From Candidatus Njordarchaeota archaeon (GTDB taxonomy: Archaea > Asgardarchaeota > Njordarchaeia > Njordarchaeales > JAHKLH01), in assembly GCA_029856635.1 (NCBI GenBank), contig JAHKLH010000047.1:1-9669 (forward strand): a stretch of 9,669 nucleotides of DNA, written 5' to 3'. The notes beneath the pieces were generated by a model. The model was not told the DNA's origin and made no database searches. It saw only the letters and a program-made list of their open reading frames with translations. Shown piece after piece: positions 1 to 7,267 of the stretch; within the stretch, counting starts at the first letter, position 1; every line of letters starts with the position of its first letter. The translations under genes and the position numbers were made by a program.

Positions 1-25
1 CCTTTCTAAACTTGAAGCAAGCTCC

Positions 26-1081
26 TCACATGAGAGGAAAGATTTGCTTAAATATCTGAAGTAGTTTTTCCTTAACGCTCACACCAAGTAACCTTTGCAT
101 TTCCTTAAAAAGTTTGTGTTTAATTTTGACCGCATGTTCACTCATTTCTCTACATAGCTTAATATTTTGGATGTAAAATTGCCTCTTTTCATCCTCACTT
201 ACGAGAAAACATGGAAAAGCCATTAGACGAGGAAAAAGAATTTTAAACATCACATTAATAAAGTTTTGCCCTAAGTAAAAAATCTTAGCATGATTACTTA
301 GTACCCTGGAAATTAAGTAAACTCTTACTGCTGCTATGTACGCATCCAGTTCATACGTACGTGGACTCAATTCCGCTGTGTGAATAAGCTCTCTCAATAC
401 GTTTTCCTCGAGTGAAAAATTCACTGTTTTAACAGTTAAATGCAGTTTATCAAGAAATTGAATAAAATCTTCCTCTATGTCAAGAAGAACAATATCAACA
501 TTTATTTCATGTTCTGATAGATATTTCAGTATATAAAAAGAAGAAACTTCATATTCTGGAATAACAGTAGCATGATCAAAAACATCAAGAATTTTTCCAA
601 AACATGCTTCAAATTGCACACGTCTAAGTAAAGGATATCTAACAAATCTGATACTTGCTTCATCTGCAACAGCAAAACACCCCTCAGGAAAAACTTCTGG
701 CTTCGTTTGCATATAATATAACCACTCTCTTCTCGGCGAGAAGGCAAAACCAAATGGAAGCTTTGAATAATACAATGGATGAATATTAAACATATCACGA
801 AAAATGTGAATCGCTTCTAATTCAACCTTAAAACTTACCCAGGGAATCGGTAACATTCTCTCTTCCGGTGGTAGCTTTAATGGCGCAGAAATGGCTATTT
901 TTCTTTCTAAATCAATTGTTAGCCAAGACTTTTCATTAGCAATAATTAGAACTTCGGACTCAAAGGCATGACGCTTACGCATGAAATGCCCAGATAAAAC
1001 AAGGGGTGTAGATGGTAACGGAAGACCGCTCAAATAAGACCAAGGATCGTCAGAAATTATCGCAATCCAAAATTGTTTCAC
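26..1081 (-). CDS. Asparagine-synthetase-like protein, both active sites apparently degenerate
   Basis: A 351-residue protein that I read as a shrunken relative of glutamine-dependent asparagine synthetase (AsnB, usually 500-600 residues). The N-terminus MKQFWIAII lines up with the AsnB start MCGIFGII, but the nucleophilic Cys2 is Lys. Residues 94-105 (FRDMFNIHPLYY) match the AsnB glutaminase-domain motif RDRFGIKPLYY, and FPEGC at 131-135 matches the following LPPGH turn. The ATP-binding PP-loop SGGLDSS should fall near residues 175-181, where only EYEVSS is present. FYLGQNFINVMF (268-279) sits where AsnB has VLSGEGADELF. Neither glutamine hydrolysis nor AMP-forming chemistry is therefore expected. 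The GTG start overlaps the gatD stop codon (GTGA), and an AGGGG lies upstream inside gatD, so translation is probably coupled. Family membership is my inference from motif alignment; the role is unknown. It could be a structural or regulatory partner of amide-transfer enzymes. Confidence 0.62.
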   Translation of the reverse strand: MKQFWIAIISDDPWSYLSGLPLPSTPLVLSGHFMRKRHAFESEVLIIANEKSWLTIDLERKIAISAPLKLPPEERMLPIPWVSFKVELEAIHIFRDMFNIHPLYYSKLPFGFAFSPRREWLYYMQTKPEVFPEGCFAVADEASIRFVRYPLLRRVQFEACFGKILDVFDHATVIPEYEVSSFYILKYLSEHEINVDIVLLDIEEDFIQFLDKLHLTVKTVNFSLEENVLRELIHTAELSPRTYELDAYIAAVRVYLISRVLSNHAKIFYLGQNFINVMFKILFPRLMAFPCFLVSEDEKRQFYIQNIKLCREMSEHAVKIKHKLFKEMQRLLGVSVKEKLLQIFKQIFPLM

Positions 1082-2436
1082 TCCAAATACCCCTTTAGAG
1101 TATCTTTAAGCAGCATAAAGGGATATCCTAAAACAGATTCTCTTTCAATTATTTCACCACGCAGATTCGTCTGAATTAATCGTGTTACCTCTTTTCTATC
1201 ATCAGTGTGTGCAAGAATCCAACCGAGTTTCACATATGCGACCTCTGGCAACATATTTTCTCCAGGAATCACCCCAATCTGTAACAATTTCCTTCCGGTT
1301 TCATACACGTTCATTTGTATATGCGGCCAAGGACATTGAGAAGTCATCACAATATGCATACCCTCCCCAATCGCACGTTTAATCGTTGAAAAGAGATATT
1401 CAGGAGCATGACCTAACCCAGTTCCCGCCAGAACTAATCCTCTATAACGTTTATCAATCAGTGTTTCAATGATATCAGAAGAAATTCCAGGATACATGTA
1501 AATTAACGCTGTCTTCTCTTCAAAAACCGCATCAGCAACTGTTTCCTTTTCTCTCCTCTTGTAATCATCTTTTAGGTATTTTATTTTATCTGGCATAACA
1601 ATTGCAATAGGAAGATCACCAACCGTTTGGAATGTATCTCTTCTCGAACTATGCATTTTTCTAACTCGAACTCCCCTATGAGCAAAGCATGCTATATCAT
1701 CTGGAAATGCGTGCATGCATATGACAACTTCGGCACAATCACTATATGCAGCAAACCTAGTTGAACATATTAAGTTAAAGCTTGCATCGCTTGATGGTCT
1801 GTCAGAAGAACGTTGAGCTCCTGTAAGAACAACGGGAATTGCTAATTTTACCAACATAAATGAAATTGCTGCAGCAGTAAAATGCATAGTGTCTGTTCCA
1901 TGCGTTATAACAATTCCTGCCACACCAGAATTCGCTATCTCCTCAACCTTTTTGACAATTTGAATCCAATGCCTCGGCGTCATGTGCTCTGAAAGTATGT
2001 TAAATAACTCTATGGGTTCTATTCTTGCAATATTAGCCAGTTCTGGATTTGCATTCAATAATTCCGTTGGCGTAAAAGCAGGTTTAACTGCTCCCGTTTC
2101 ATATTCAACCCTTGATGCAATTGTTCCTCCAGCCCCAATGATCACAACATGAGGCAATCCAGATTTCCATCTAATTTCACGCTTCTTGATTTTATATTCA
2201 ACATGCCCATGTGATAGAACTTTAATATCACGTATACGATTAACATTAAAAGCAGTATTATATCCATTATCTAACTTAACGTAAATCAATTCTTCTGATC
2301 CAGCAGGGGCTGGAAGAATAATCGCATTCAATTCCAAGCCATCTATTCGAAGTTTAACCCGTGACCAAACATAGGTTTTTTTCTCCTCAAGCAGTTTTCG
2401 TGCTTTCCCAGAATACCCCGGTAATAAATCTTCCAT
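1078..2436 (-). CDS. gatD: Glutamyl-tRNA(Gln) amidotransferase subunit D
   Basis: Asparaginase-like subunit of the archaeal GatDE amidotransferase. It releases ammonia from an amide donor, and GatE uses the ammonia to convert Glu-tRNA(Gln) to Gln-tRNA(Gln) in the cytoplasm. The product is 452 residues, close to the usual 430-450. Residues 1-85 form the small N-terminal domain typical of GatD, and the L-asparaginase fold follows. Catalytic residues are recognisable: Thr105 in GAGGTIAS, Thr181-Asp182 in THGTDTMHF and Lys260 in VRVRKMHSS, with spacing like that described for characterised GatD. LTGAQRSSDRPSSDA (204-218) is also characteristic. The ATG at 2436 is chosen because GGGAGG lies four bases upstream and the protein then begins in the usual place. 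The frame stays open to 2628, but that extension is hydrophobic and overlaps NMD3. The partner gatE is not in this window. The next gene overlaps the stop codon. Confidence 0.96.
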   Translation of the reverse strand: MEDLLPGYSGKARKLLEEKKTYVWSRVKLRIDGLELNAIILPAPAGSEELIYVKLDNGYNTAFNVNRIRDIKVLSHGHVEYKIKKREIRWKSGLPHVVIIGAGGTIASRVEYETGAVKPAFTPTELLNANPELANIARIEPIELFNILSEHMTPRHWIQIVKKVEEIANSGVAGIVITHGTDTMHFTAAAISFMLVKLAIPVVLTGAQRSSDRPSSDASFNLICSTRFAAYSDCAEVVICMHAFPDDIACFAHRGVRVRKMHSSRRDTFQTVGDLPIAIVMPDKIKYLKDDYKRREKETVADAVFEEKTALIYMYPGISSDIIETLIDKRYRGLVLAGTGLGHAPEYLFSTIKRAIGEGMHIVMTSQCPWPHIQMNVYETGRKLLQIGVIPGENMLPEVAYVKLGWILAHTDDRKEVTRLIQTNLRGEIIERESVLGYPFMLLKDTLKGYLE

Positions 2437-2511
2437 TAATCCTCCCTCTAAAGAGAAATTTCTTATAATGATGAAAATGTCTTTAATCAAAAGGATGAAA
2501 CTGGGGATTAC
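2437..2511. promoter_or_regulatory. Divergent promoter of gatD and NMD3
   Basis: Only 75 bases separate the two start codons. TTATAA at 2463-2468 lies at a suitable distance for NMD3 transcription to begin near 2491, giving a leader of about 20 bases that keeps the GGGG ahead of ATG 2512. The same box is too close to gatD to leave room for its Shine-Dalgarno. A better gatD box is TTTGATTAAA on the minus strand (2482-2491), which would start transcription near 2460. The two promoters would then interleave and may compete. These boxes are read by eye. Confidence 0.5.
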
Positions 2512-3204
2512 ATGTATCGTTGTCCAATTTGCGGAAAACCAACCGAATACAAAGAGGAACTTGGAGGACTCTGTGAAGAATGCTACAAGAAGAAAATGAA
2601 GCCCAAAACATATGAAATTAAGACGCATGAAAAAATACTCGTTTGCAGGGACTGCTTCGCAATTCGCATTGGAAATGAATGGGTGCAGCCAAAGCCCAAA
2701 TATTTAAAAAGCATATTGTCCCGAATAGCAAAGAAAACATTTAAGGGCTACACACCAAAAATCACAAAAGAAATAGCAGAGGCAATAATTCCATTACTCA
2801 GTTCTGAGGGCGAAATACGCATTCCCATAACTTTGGTTAAGGAAAACATCGAATTAGGAAATTATACAATGATTGTAAAAGTCAAACATACTACATGCCC
2901 CATTTGCATAGCAAAGAAAACAGGTGGATATTGGACATTCATCGCACACATAAGAGCAATCTCAACAAGAGGAAGAAAATCAATAAAGCAAATCGAACAT
3001 TGGATTTATGAAATAATTCCAGATGCTGATGTAAAAAGATTCAAAAATGGATTCGACATTCGCTCATCTGACAGTCGCGCTGGTGCAAGATTCGTAAACA
3101 GAATGCAAGAATTAGGTGCATTGGTGAAAAAATATGTGCAAAGAAAGAAAATAATGAAAGGAAAACGCGAGATAGTAATCAATAAATTCTTGATTCAAAT
3201 ATGA
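2512..3204 (+). CDS. nmd3: NMD3-family 50S ribosomal subunit assembly protein
   Basis: Archaeal NMD3 homologue of 230 residues. Eukaryotic NMD3 binds the late 60S subunit and acts as an export adaptor. The archaeal protein lacks the C-terminal export signals and presumably acts in large-subunit maturation. The N-terminal zinc-binding block is visible as paired cysteines: C4-x2-C7 with C21-x2-C24, then C45-x2-C48 (VCRDC), and C129-x2-C132 (TTCPIC). The region after residue 140, including GFDIRSSDSRAGARFV (180-195), is the conserved RNA/ribosome-binding part of the family and is strongly basic. The ATG is preceded by GGGG with a five-base spacer and sits about 20 bases downstream of a likely transcription start. 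It is divergent from gatD and convergent with the aIF2 beta gene, another translation gene. Confidence 0.9.
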   Translation: MYRCPICGKPTEYKEELGGLCEECYKKKMKPKTYEIKTHEKILVCRDCFAIRIGNEWVQPKPKYLKSILSRIAKKTFKGYTPKITKEIAEAIIPLLSSEGEIRIPITLVKENIELGNYTMIVKVKHTTCPICIAKKTGGYWTFIAHIRAISTRGRKSIKQIEHWIYEIIPDADVKRFKNGFDIRSSDSRAGARFVNRMQELGALVKKYVQRKKIMKGKREIVINKFLIQI

Positions 3205-3213
3205 GACCACGTT

Positions 3214-3293
3214 TTAATGAACATTTTTCTCTTTCCAGCAAAATTCTGCTAGTTCATTAAGTAAGATGATGAATTATGTATATCACACATCAT
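3214..3293. repeat. Two inverted repeats between convergent NMD3 and aIF2 beta genes
   Basis: TTAATGAAC (3214-3222) and GTTCATTAA (3252-3260) are perfect 9-base inverted arms around a 29-base loop, and the loop itself contains AGCA/TGCT. A second pair, ATGATG (3266-3271) and CATCAT (3288-3293), follows. The plus strand carries a T-rich tract (ATTTTTCTCTTT, 3223-3234) just after the NMD3 stop. Archaeal terminators are mainly T-rich tracts, so the tract is the likely NMD3 terminator. The hairpins may act on both converging transcripts or protect their 3' ends. Inverted repeats of this size are only moderately surprising in AT-rich DNA. Confidence 0.35.
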
Positions 3294-3311
3294 TGAATCA
3301 AATGGTAAATC

Positions 3312-3761
3312 TCAAATTTTTTCAACGATCTTCCACGCGCCGCATGCTAAACATTTCTTTACCCATTTACCTTTTTGTCTTTCGATTACGCAATCTGGTC
3401 TGCCGCAGATATCGCATATAACGTACGTCTTCATAAAGAGTTCTAAGACTCTACGTATGCGAGATCGTGGGAAGTTTCCCTGAATGAAAAGTTTTCCTCC
3501 CGTTGGGGTTGCCACAGTTCCAAGTCTTTTTGCAATGAATCTTGCAATAAGTTTTTCATCAATCTGTGGAATTCTTTCAGTAATCTCTTTCCAATTCATG
3601 ATGATTACTCGTGACCTTTCAGGAAGAATTTTTAATTCTGGTAAAATTGCACGATCAGTTGGTGTCTTCATTTTGTCTGGAACCATAGAGTACGCACGTT
3701 TGAGCATCCAATCATATGAAACTCCTGCAATTTTGGGAACTTTTTTTATCATTTTACTCAT
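3312..3761 (-). CDS. eif2b: Translation initiation factor aIF2, beta subunit
   Basis: Beta subunit of the archaeal aIF2 heterotrimer, which carries initiator Met-tRNA to the small ribosomal subunit. From the ATG at 3761 it is 149 residues, near the family norm of about 135-145. The N-terminal helix that binds the gamma subunit is seen as YDWMLKRAYSMVPDKM. The central domain contains ITERIPQIDEKLIARFIAKRLGT and TGGKLFIQGNF. The C-terminal zinc ribbon is CDIC...CLAC (C-x2-C, 17 residues, C-x2-C), with an additional Cys five residues after the second ligand where homologues usually have Thr or another residue. The frame is open to a TTG at 3773, but a minus-strand TTTAAA at 3802-3807 predicts transcription starting near 3778, which favours ATG 3761 (or ATG 3752). 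No strong Shine-Dalgarno decides between them. Confidence 0.94.
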   Translation of the reverse strand: MSKMIKKVPKIAGVSYDWMLKRAYSMVPDKMKTPTDRAILPELKILPERSRVIIMNWKEITERIPQIDEKLIARFIAKRLGTVATPTGGKLFIQGNFPRSRIRRVLELFMKTYVICDICGRPDCVIERQKGKWVKKCLACGAWKIVEKI

Positions 3762-3993
3762 TTGTCTTACCAAAAATTTGAGAAGAGAATTTCAAAAGAA
3801 ATTTAAAACTTGAAGGACTTCTTGTGTCTCTAAAAGCTTCGAAAAATGAATTTCATTGGTTTGCTAAGAATAAAGAAGTTAGCTTCTACTATAATTAGGT
3901 TATTGCTTCACGAAAAGCGAGATTATGAAAAGTTTAATTAAATTGTATAGTTAATTTTATTATATATTTAATTTTTATAAATAGGAGAAAAAC
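3762..3993. promoter_or_regulatory. Divergent promoter region of aIF2 beta and the PadR gene
   Basis: TTTAAA at 3802-3807 serves as a TATA-like box for aIF2 beta on the minus strand. On the PadR side, positions 3935-3980 are almost pure A and T and contain several possible boxes (TGTATAG at 3942-3948, TTATATATTTAA at 3959-3970). The first would leave the AGGAG at 3983-3987 within the leader. AAATT (3939-3943) and AATTT (3952-3956) flank GTATAGTT as a small imperfect dyad, a possible PadR operator, but AT-richness makes such dyads common. A 31-codon open frame lies in between and is discussed in the findings. Confidence 0.4.
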
Positions 3994-4398
3994 ATGCGTG
4001 GACATAATAATCGTTTTGAGGAATACAATGAGAGCCATCCTCCGCATCCACCTCATGAACACCTACCTCCTCCACATCCACATAAGAGAGGAATTCTTCC
4101 GCCGTTTTTCATTAGTGCTGCAATTTTAAAGATAATTTCAAAGAATCCTACACATGGATATCAAATTGCTGAGAAAATTTCTAAGATGCTTGGTAGGGAA
4201 ATACCCAAACCGGTAATTTATATAACCCTTAAGAAACTGGAAACCTTTGGATTTGTTGTATCAAAATGGGAAATGAAGGAAAAAGGTCCAGCGCGTAAGG
4301 TGTACTACATTACGGAGGATGGCCAGATGATTTTGAGAGAGTACTTAGAGCTTTTAAAAAGAGTTAGAAAGTTCATTGACAAGTTGCTTGAGGAATAA
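3994..4398 (+). CDS. PadR-family transcriptional regulator with His/Pro-rich N-terminal tail
   Basis: A 134-residue DNA-binding protein. Residues 34-134 are a PadR winged helix: ILKIISKNPTHGYQIAEKI (44-62) has the family's HGY-x-I turn, IYITLKKLETFGFV (75-88) is the recognition-helix segment, and KGPARKVYYITEDG (97-110) is the wing and signature strand. A C-terminal helix (112-133) would dimerise. The unusual part is residues 4-32: seven histidines (4, 15, 18, 21, 23, 28, 30) interspersed with prolines in HPPHPPHEHLPPPHPH. Such tails bind nickel, zinc or other metals; E. coli YqjI is a PadR protein with a His-rich N-terminal extension that responds to nickel. Metal sensing here is an inference. 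AGGAG lies six bases before the ATG. It is probably autoregulated through its AT-rich promoter. No transporter or metal enzyme is adjacent. Confidence 0.9.
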   Translation: MRGHNNRFEEYNESHPPHPPHEHLPPPHPHKRGILPPFFISAAILKIISKNPTHGYQIAEKISKMLGREIPKPVIYITLKKLETFGFVVSKWEMKEKGPARKVYYITEDGQMILREYLELLKRVRKFIDKLLEE

Positions 4399-4458
4399 GT
4401 TAATTTTGAATTTCTTCACATGAATTGCATACGAATTACTAAAAATTTTGAGATACTC
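4399..4458. terminator. Convergent 3' ends of the PadR gene and tgtA
   Basis: Sixty bases lie between the two stop codons. The plus strand has TTAATTTTGAATTTC right after the PadR stop. The minus strand after tgtA reads into AAAATTTTTAG, a five-T run (4441-4445 on the plus strand as A). Short T-runs of this kind are the usual archaeal termination signal. No stable hairpin is apparent. Confidence 0.3.
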
Positions 4459-6591
4459 CTAATCTAGGGGGAATCCTTCGAATCCATGACGAGGCTCGAC
4501 AGCTGGACCTGTGTCAAAGAATTTTATTTCATAAGCCGAAAGTTCTGCTTTTCCAAAAGATAATAGCTTTCTAGATTCGCCGATAATGAAAACTTCATCA
4601 TTTGCGCGGATTTTCTCGTCGTATTCCACTACATGTTTGCAGAAAAGTGTTAATCCTCGAAGTATATATGGTTCTGTGTCGCTTCTTGCTACTAGCATGT
4701 AGCGTAATTCCTTGTTTTCGATCCAGAAGTGCTTCCAGAATCTATAAGCAAATAAGCGTTGTGGGATAAGTTTCATATTATTTGGATTAATTGCTAATAA
4801 AAGCCATTTTTTAATCCTTTCGTAGAAATATTCATATGGGTCCTCTGGTATTGGTTTTCCTTCTTTCTTTCTTTTCTCGACAATTCTGTCAATTTCTGGA
4901 CGTACAATCTTTTCTACTTCTTCTTTACTAATGTCACATTCCCATATTTTTCGTAGGACTCCCGTCGTTGGTGAGTATTCAAAGAACGGTTTCTTAATTA
5001 GTTTTTCTGCGCCAACTCCCCATTGCCATCTAATCATTGCTCGCGCAGTATGTAAGATAAACTCTTCTTTTTCAATTACACCCACGTCTTGACCAGCGTA
5101 AATTTCATCAGCATCAAAAACACGTTTTAATTCTTCTGCAACAGATTTTCTTCTTGCAAATACATAGACTTCCTTTATGTTAAATGCCTCTTTTAGCCAG
5201 TTTATGATTTCTTTAGCAAAGTTTATTGAAAATTCTGGCATTTTATCTAAAAATGACAAGTGTTGAAACATTGGATATTGTGATCTAATTTCTCGAGGAA
5301 TTATACCAAACACAGGGTTAAGCATGAAAACTTGTGCTCCTAAATATCTTGGAAGAGAGGTAACCGCCCCAGGCTCAGAAATTATGATTCTATCACTCCA
5401 TATGTAAATTCTCTCTTTAAGTCGCTCTCGATAGCGTCTAACTATTGGTAGAAATAATTCCTCAATTCGAGTTATCATAATTCCTGATCTTTTGTATATT
5501 GGCTCATATTTTTCGAAATATTCATAGGCACTGACATTATCTTTATCTAAAAGCCATGCATACGCTCGTGCTAATTCAGGATGCGCTGATACTCTCTTTG
5601 CAACTAATTCCCACAAATTTCCTTCCCATATTGCTTGCTTTATTCTTCTTATCTCTGCCTGACAAACATAAAGATTATGCAATGCAAGTAAGTGCTGTGC
5701 TGTTAAATCATCCATTGAACGCAGTTCTTGCGGTGTATATTCAGTACATACAGGGCAATCACAAGGAAAATATCGCAATTCTCGTAAATCAAAGGAACCC
5801 TCTGGAGTCATATAACGCTTGTCGCGAGCATATAGTGCATAGGCTGCGCTATCAAAGGTATCATATCCAAGTGCGACTATTAGAGCAAAGCTTGCTGGAT
5901 GCCCTGCACCGAAGAGGTGAATTGGTTTGTTAGGAGGCAATCTTTTCTTTGCAGTTAGAGCTGCTTTTATCAGCTGTTGATAACGGTATTCTTCCATTAA
6001 TGGAACAGCCGATCCAAGACCATACATTGGAAAATCTAGCTCGGTCATGATCAATGCTGCGTAATCAACAAGTTTTGGAATTGGTGCACCGTGAATTGGC
6101 CCAACCCAAATAGTATCTTTCGTATCTAAAAATCCCAGTTCTTTTGCTTCCTTTGCTCTTTCAAAAGTTTCATCTATCGCTCTTTTTCTTGTTTCATAGG
6201 ACCCCCTTGCTACAGGTACATCAAGTATGACTCCAATATCTACTCCAATTCTCTTTTGAAATTCAAGAATTTCACGATTTGTGATTTCGACTTCTCTATA
6301 TGCCATTAACTGGAATGCCCCAGAATCCGTCATTATTGCTTTGTTCCACTTTAACATGCCATGAATCCCTTGTTTTAAAGCAAGTTCACGTAGTTTTTCA
6401 TCGCGATATAAAACATAGGCATTTGTTATAAATATCTCAAAACCGAGCTTTTTTAAATCGTCGGGGGAAACTATTGGCAGGTGTGGGTTTACAACGGGCA
6501 GGAAAGCAGGTGTCTCTATTGTTCCATGTTTTGTTCTAAGTTTTCCTATTCTTCCTCCCGCATCTTTTGCTACTATTTCAAAAATACCCAT
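4459..6591 (-). CDS. tgtA: Archaeosine tRNA-guanine transglycosylase
   Basis: Exchanges guanine-15 in the D-loop of tRNA for preQ0, the first committed step in making archaeosine, which stabilises the tRNA core. The product is 710 residues. The TIM-barrel catalytic domain covers about 1-340: general base Asp89 in MTDSGAFQ, nucleophile Asp247 in DTFDSAAYALYARD, and the zinc site Cys277, Cys279, Cys282 and His305. The C-terminal PUA domain that grips tRNA covers about 640-703 (GLTLFCKHVV to AVEPRHG). Between them, VGAEKLI to TGVLRKIW (526-550) fits the archaeal C1/C2 linker domains. The total exceeds Pyrococcus TgtA (about 580 residues), with extra sequence roughly at 340-480 and 552-635. ATG 6591 is chosen over in-frame TTG 6603 and GTG 6600 because GGTGGATC precedes it and homologues start here. 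A likely promoter box (CTTTTTTAA, minus strand near 6639) lies in the upstream gap. Confidence 0.96.
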   Translation of the reverse strand: MGIFEIVAKDAGGRIGKLRTKHGTIETPAFLPVVNPHLPIVSPDDLKKLGFEIFITNAYVLYRDEKLRELALKQGIHGMLKWNKAIMTDSGAFQLMAYREVEITNREILEFQKRIGVDIGVILDVPVARGSYETRKRAIDETFERAKEAKELGFLDTKDTIWVGPIHGAPIPKLVDYAALIMTELDFPMYGLGSAVPLMEEYRYQQLIKAALTAKKRLPPNKPIHLFGAGHPASFALIVALGYDTFDSAAYALYARDKRYMTPEGSFDLRELRYFPCDCPVCTEYTPQELRSMDDLTAQHLLALHNLYVCQAEIRRIKQAIWEGNLWELVAKRVSAHPELARAYAWLLDKDNVSAYEYFEKYEPIYKRSGIMITRIEELFLPIVRRYRERLKERIYIWSDRIIISEPGAVTSLPRYLGAQVFMLNPVFGIIPREIRSQYPMFQHLSFLDKMPEFSINFAKEIINWLKEAFNIKEVYVFARRKSVAEELKRVFDADEIYAGQDVGVIEKEEFILHTARAMIRWQWGVGAEKLIKKPFFEYSPTTGVLRKIWECDISKEEVEKIVRPEIDRIVEKRKKEGKPIPEDPYEYFYERIKKWLLLAINPNNMKLIPQRLFAYRFWKHFWIENKELRYMLVARSDTEPYILRGLTLFCKHVVEYDEKIRANDEVFIIGESRKLLSFGKAELSAYEIKFFDTGPAVEPRHGFEGFPLD

Positions 6592-6646
6592 TTGATCCAC
6601 CAAAAGTTATTTGAAAAAGAATTCGTGAAAAACATTAAAAAAGAGT

Positions 6647-7267
6647 TTAGCTCTCTTTTTCAAGCTGCTCTAGCTCTTTAGCTAACCGTTCGATTTCCTC
6701 TTCCTCCTCGACTTTTTCCTCAGGTTTTTTCTCCTCTGCTTTTCTCACAATTTCTTCTATCTCTTTCTCTACAGCTTCTTTTTCCTCTTCAAACTTTTCG
6801 ACTTCTATTTCCTCTTCTTTTCTTTCCTTAGCTTTAATTTGTTCCAAGTATGGAACGCGAATTCCATGCTCAATAAGGAACTTCCAGCGTGCAACAATAT
6901 GGTCGAACTTCATAAATAACCATTTTTTCATTTTGTCATTTATGTTTATGTCCTTAATCATGTCTTCAATTTGCTTTCGTAGCTCGTCAGTTTTTTCGAT
7001 GTCAAATTCAAGCGGAATTCTCTTCCATTCGCCAGCGATAAATTCTCCTGGTCGTTTAATTACCAAATAAACTCCATCTTGAAGAAAAACTATGTTTGCA
7101 AAGTATTGTTGGTATATAGGACACAGATCAAGATCACAAATCCAATACGAGAATGGATGACGACAAATTATTCTTTTTGGTGTTTTATCGCGCCATCGGC
7201 AAAAGAAGTTTGAATATAGTATTCTCTTTGCTAATTCATCATATCGTTGTTTGTATGTCACTTTCAT
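6647..7267 (-). CDS. Unrecognised protein with Cys-rich head and Glu/Lys-rich helical tail
   Basis: A 206-residue protein I do not recognise. Residues 1-135 look globular and aromatic-rich. They contain four cysteines in a short span (Cys23, Cys35, Cys44, Cys49) plus His37 in ICRHPF, arranged as if to hold a zinc ion or small Fe-S centre: C-x11-C-x8-C-x4-C. GVYLVIKRPGEFIAGEWKRIP (65-85) looks like two beta strands. Residues 145-206 are almost entirely Glu, Lys, Arg, Ile, Val and Leu with heptad-like spacing, ending ERLAKELEQLEKES, so a long charged helix or coiled coil is likely. ATG 7267 has GAGGAG four bases upstream, and AATTTAT on the minus strand (7311-7317) is a suitable TATA box. It lies 55 bases ahead of tgtA in the same orientation, so the two may share a transcript. 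No membrane segment or signal peptide is visible. Confidence 0.8.
   Translation of the reverse strand: MKVTYKQRYDELAKRILYSNFFCRWRDKTPKRIICRHPFSYWICDLDLCPIYQQYFANIVFLQDGVYLVIKRPGEFIAGEWKRIPLEFDIEKTDELRKQIEDMIKDININDKMKKWLFMKFDHIVARWKFLIEHGIRVPYLEQIKAKERKEEEIEVEKFEEEKEAVEKEIEEIVRKAEEKKPEEKVEEEEEIERLAKELEQLEKES

Noticed and set aside
1..25. Another minus-strand gene starting just after the asparagine-synthetase-like gene (GGAG at 22-25)
   Set aside because: The TTG after it is only one base away and its frame stops after four codons; nothing more can be seen before the window ends.
2437..2628. N-terminal extension of gatD by 64 residues
   Set aside because: It overlaps the NMD3 coding region antisense, is hydrophobic, and the strong GGGAGG Shine-Dalgarno marks ATG 2436 as the start.
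3266..3330. C/D-box RNA starting from the ATGATGA at 3266
   Set aside because: No CTGA follows within a suitable distance; the bases are better explained by the ATGATG/CATCAT hairpin.
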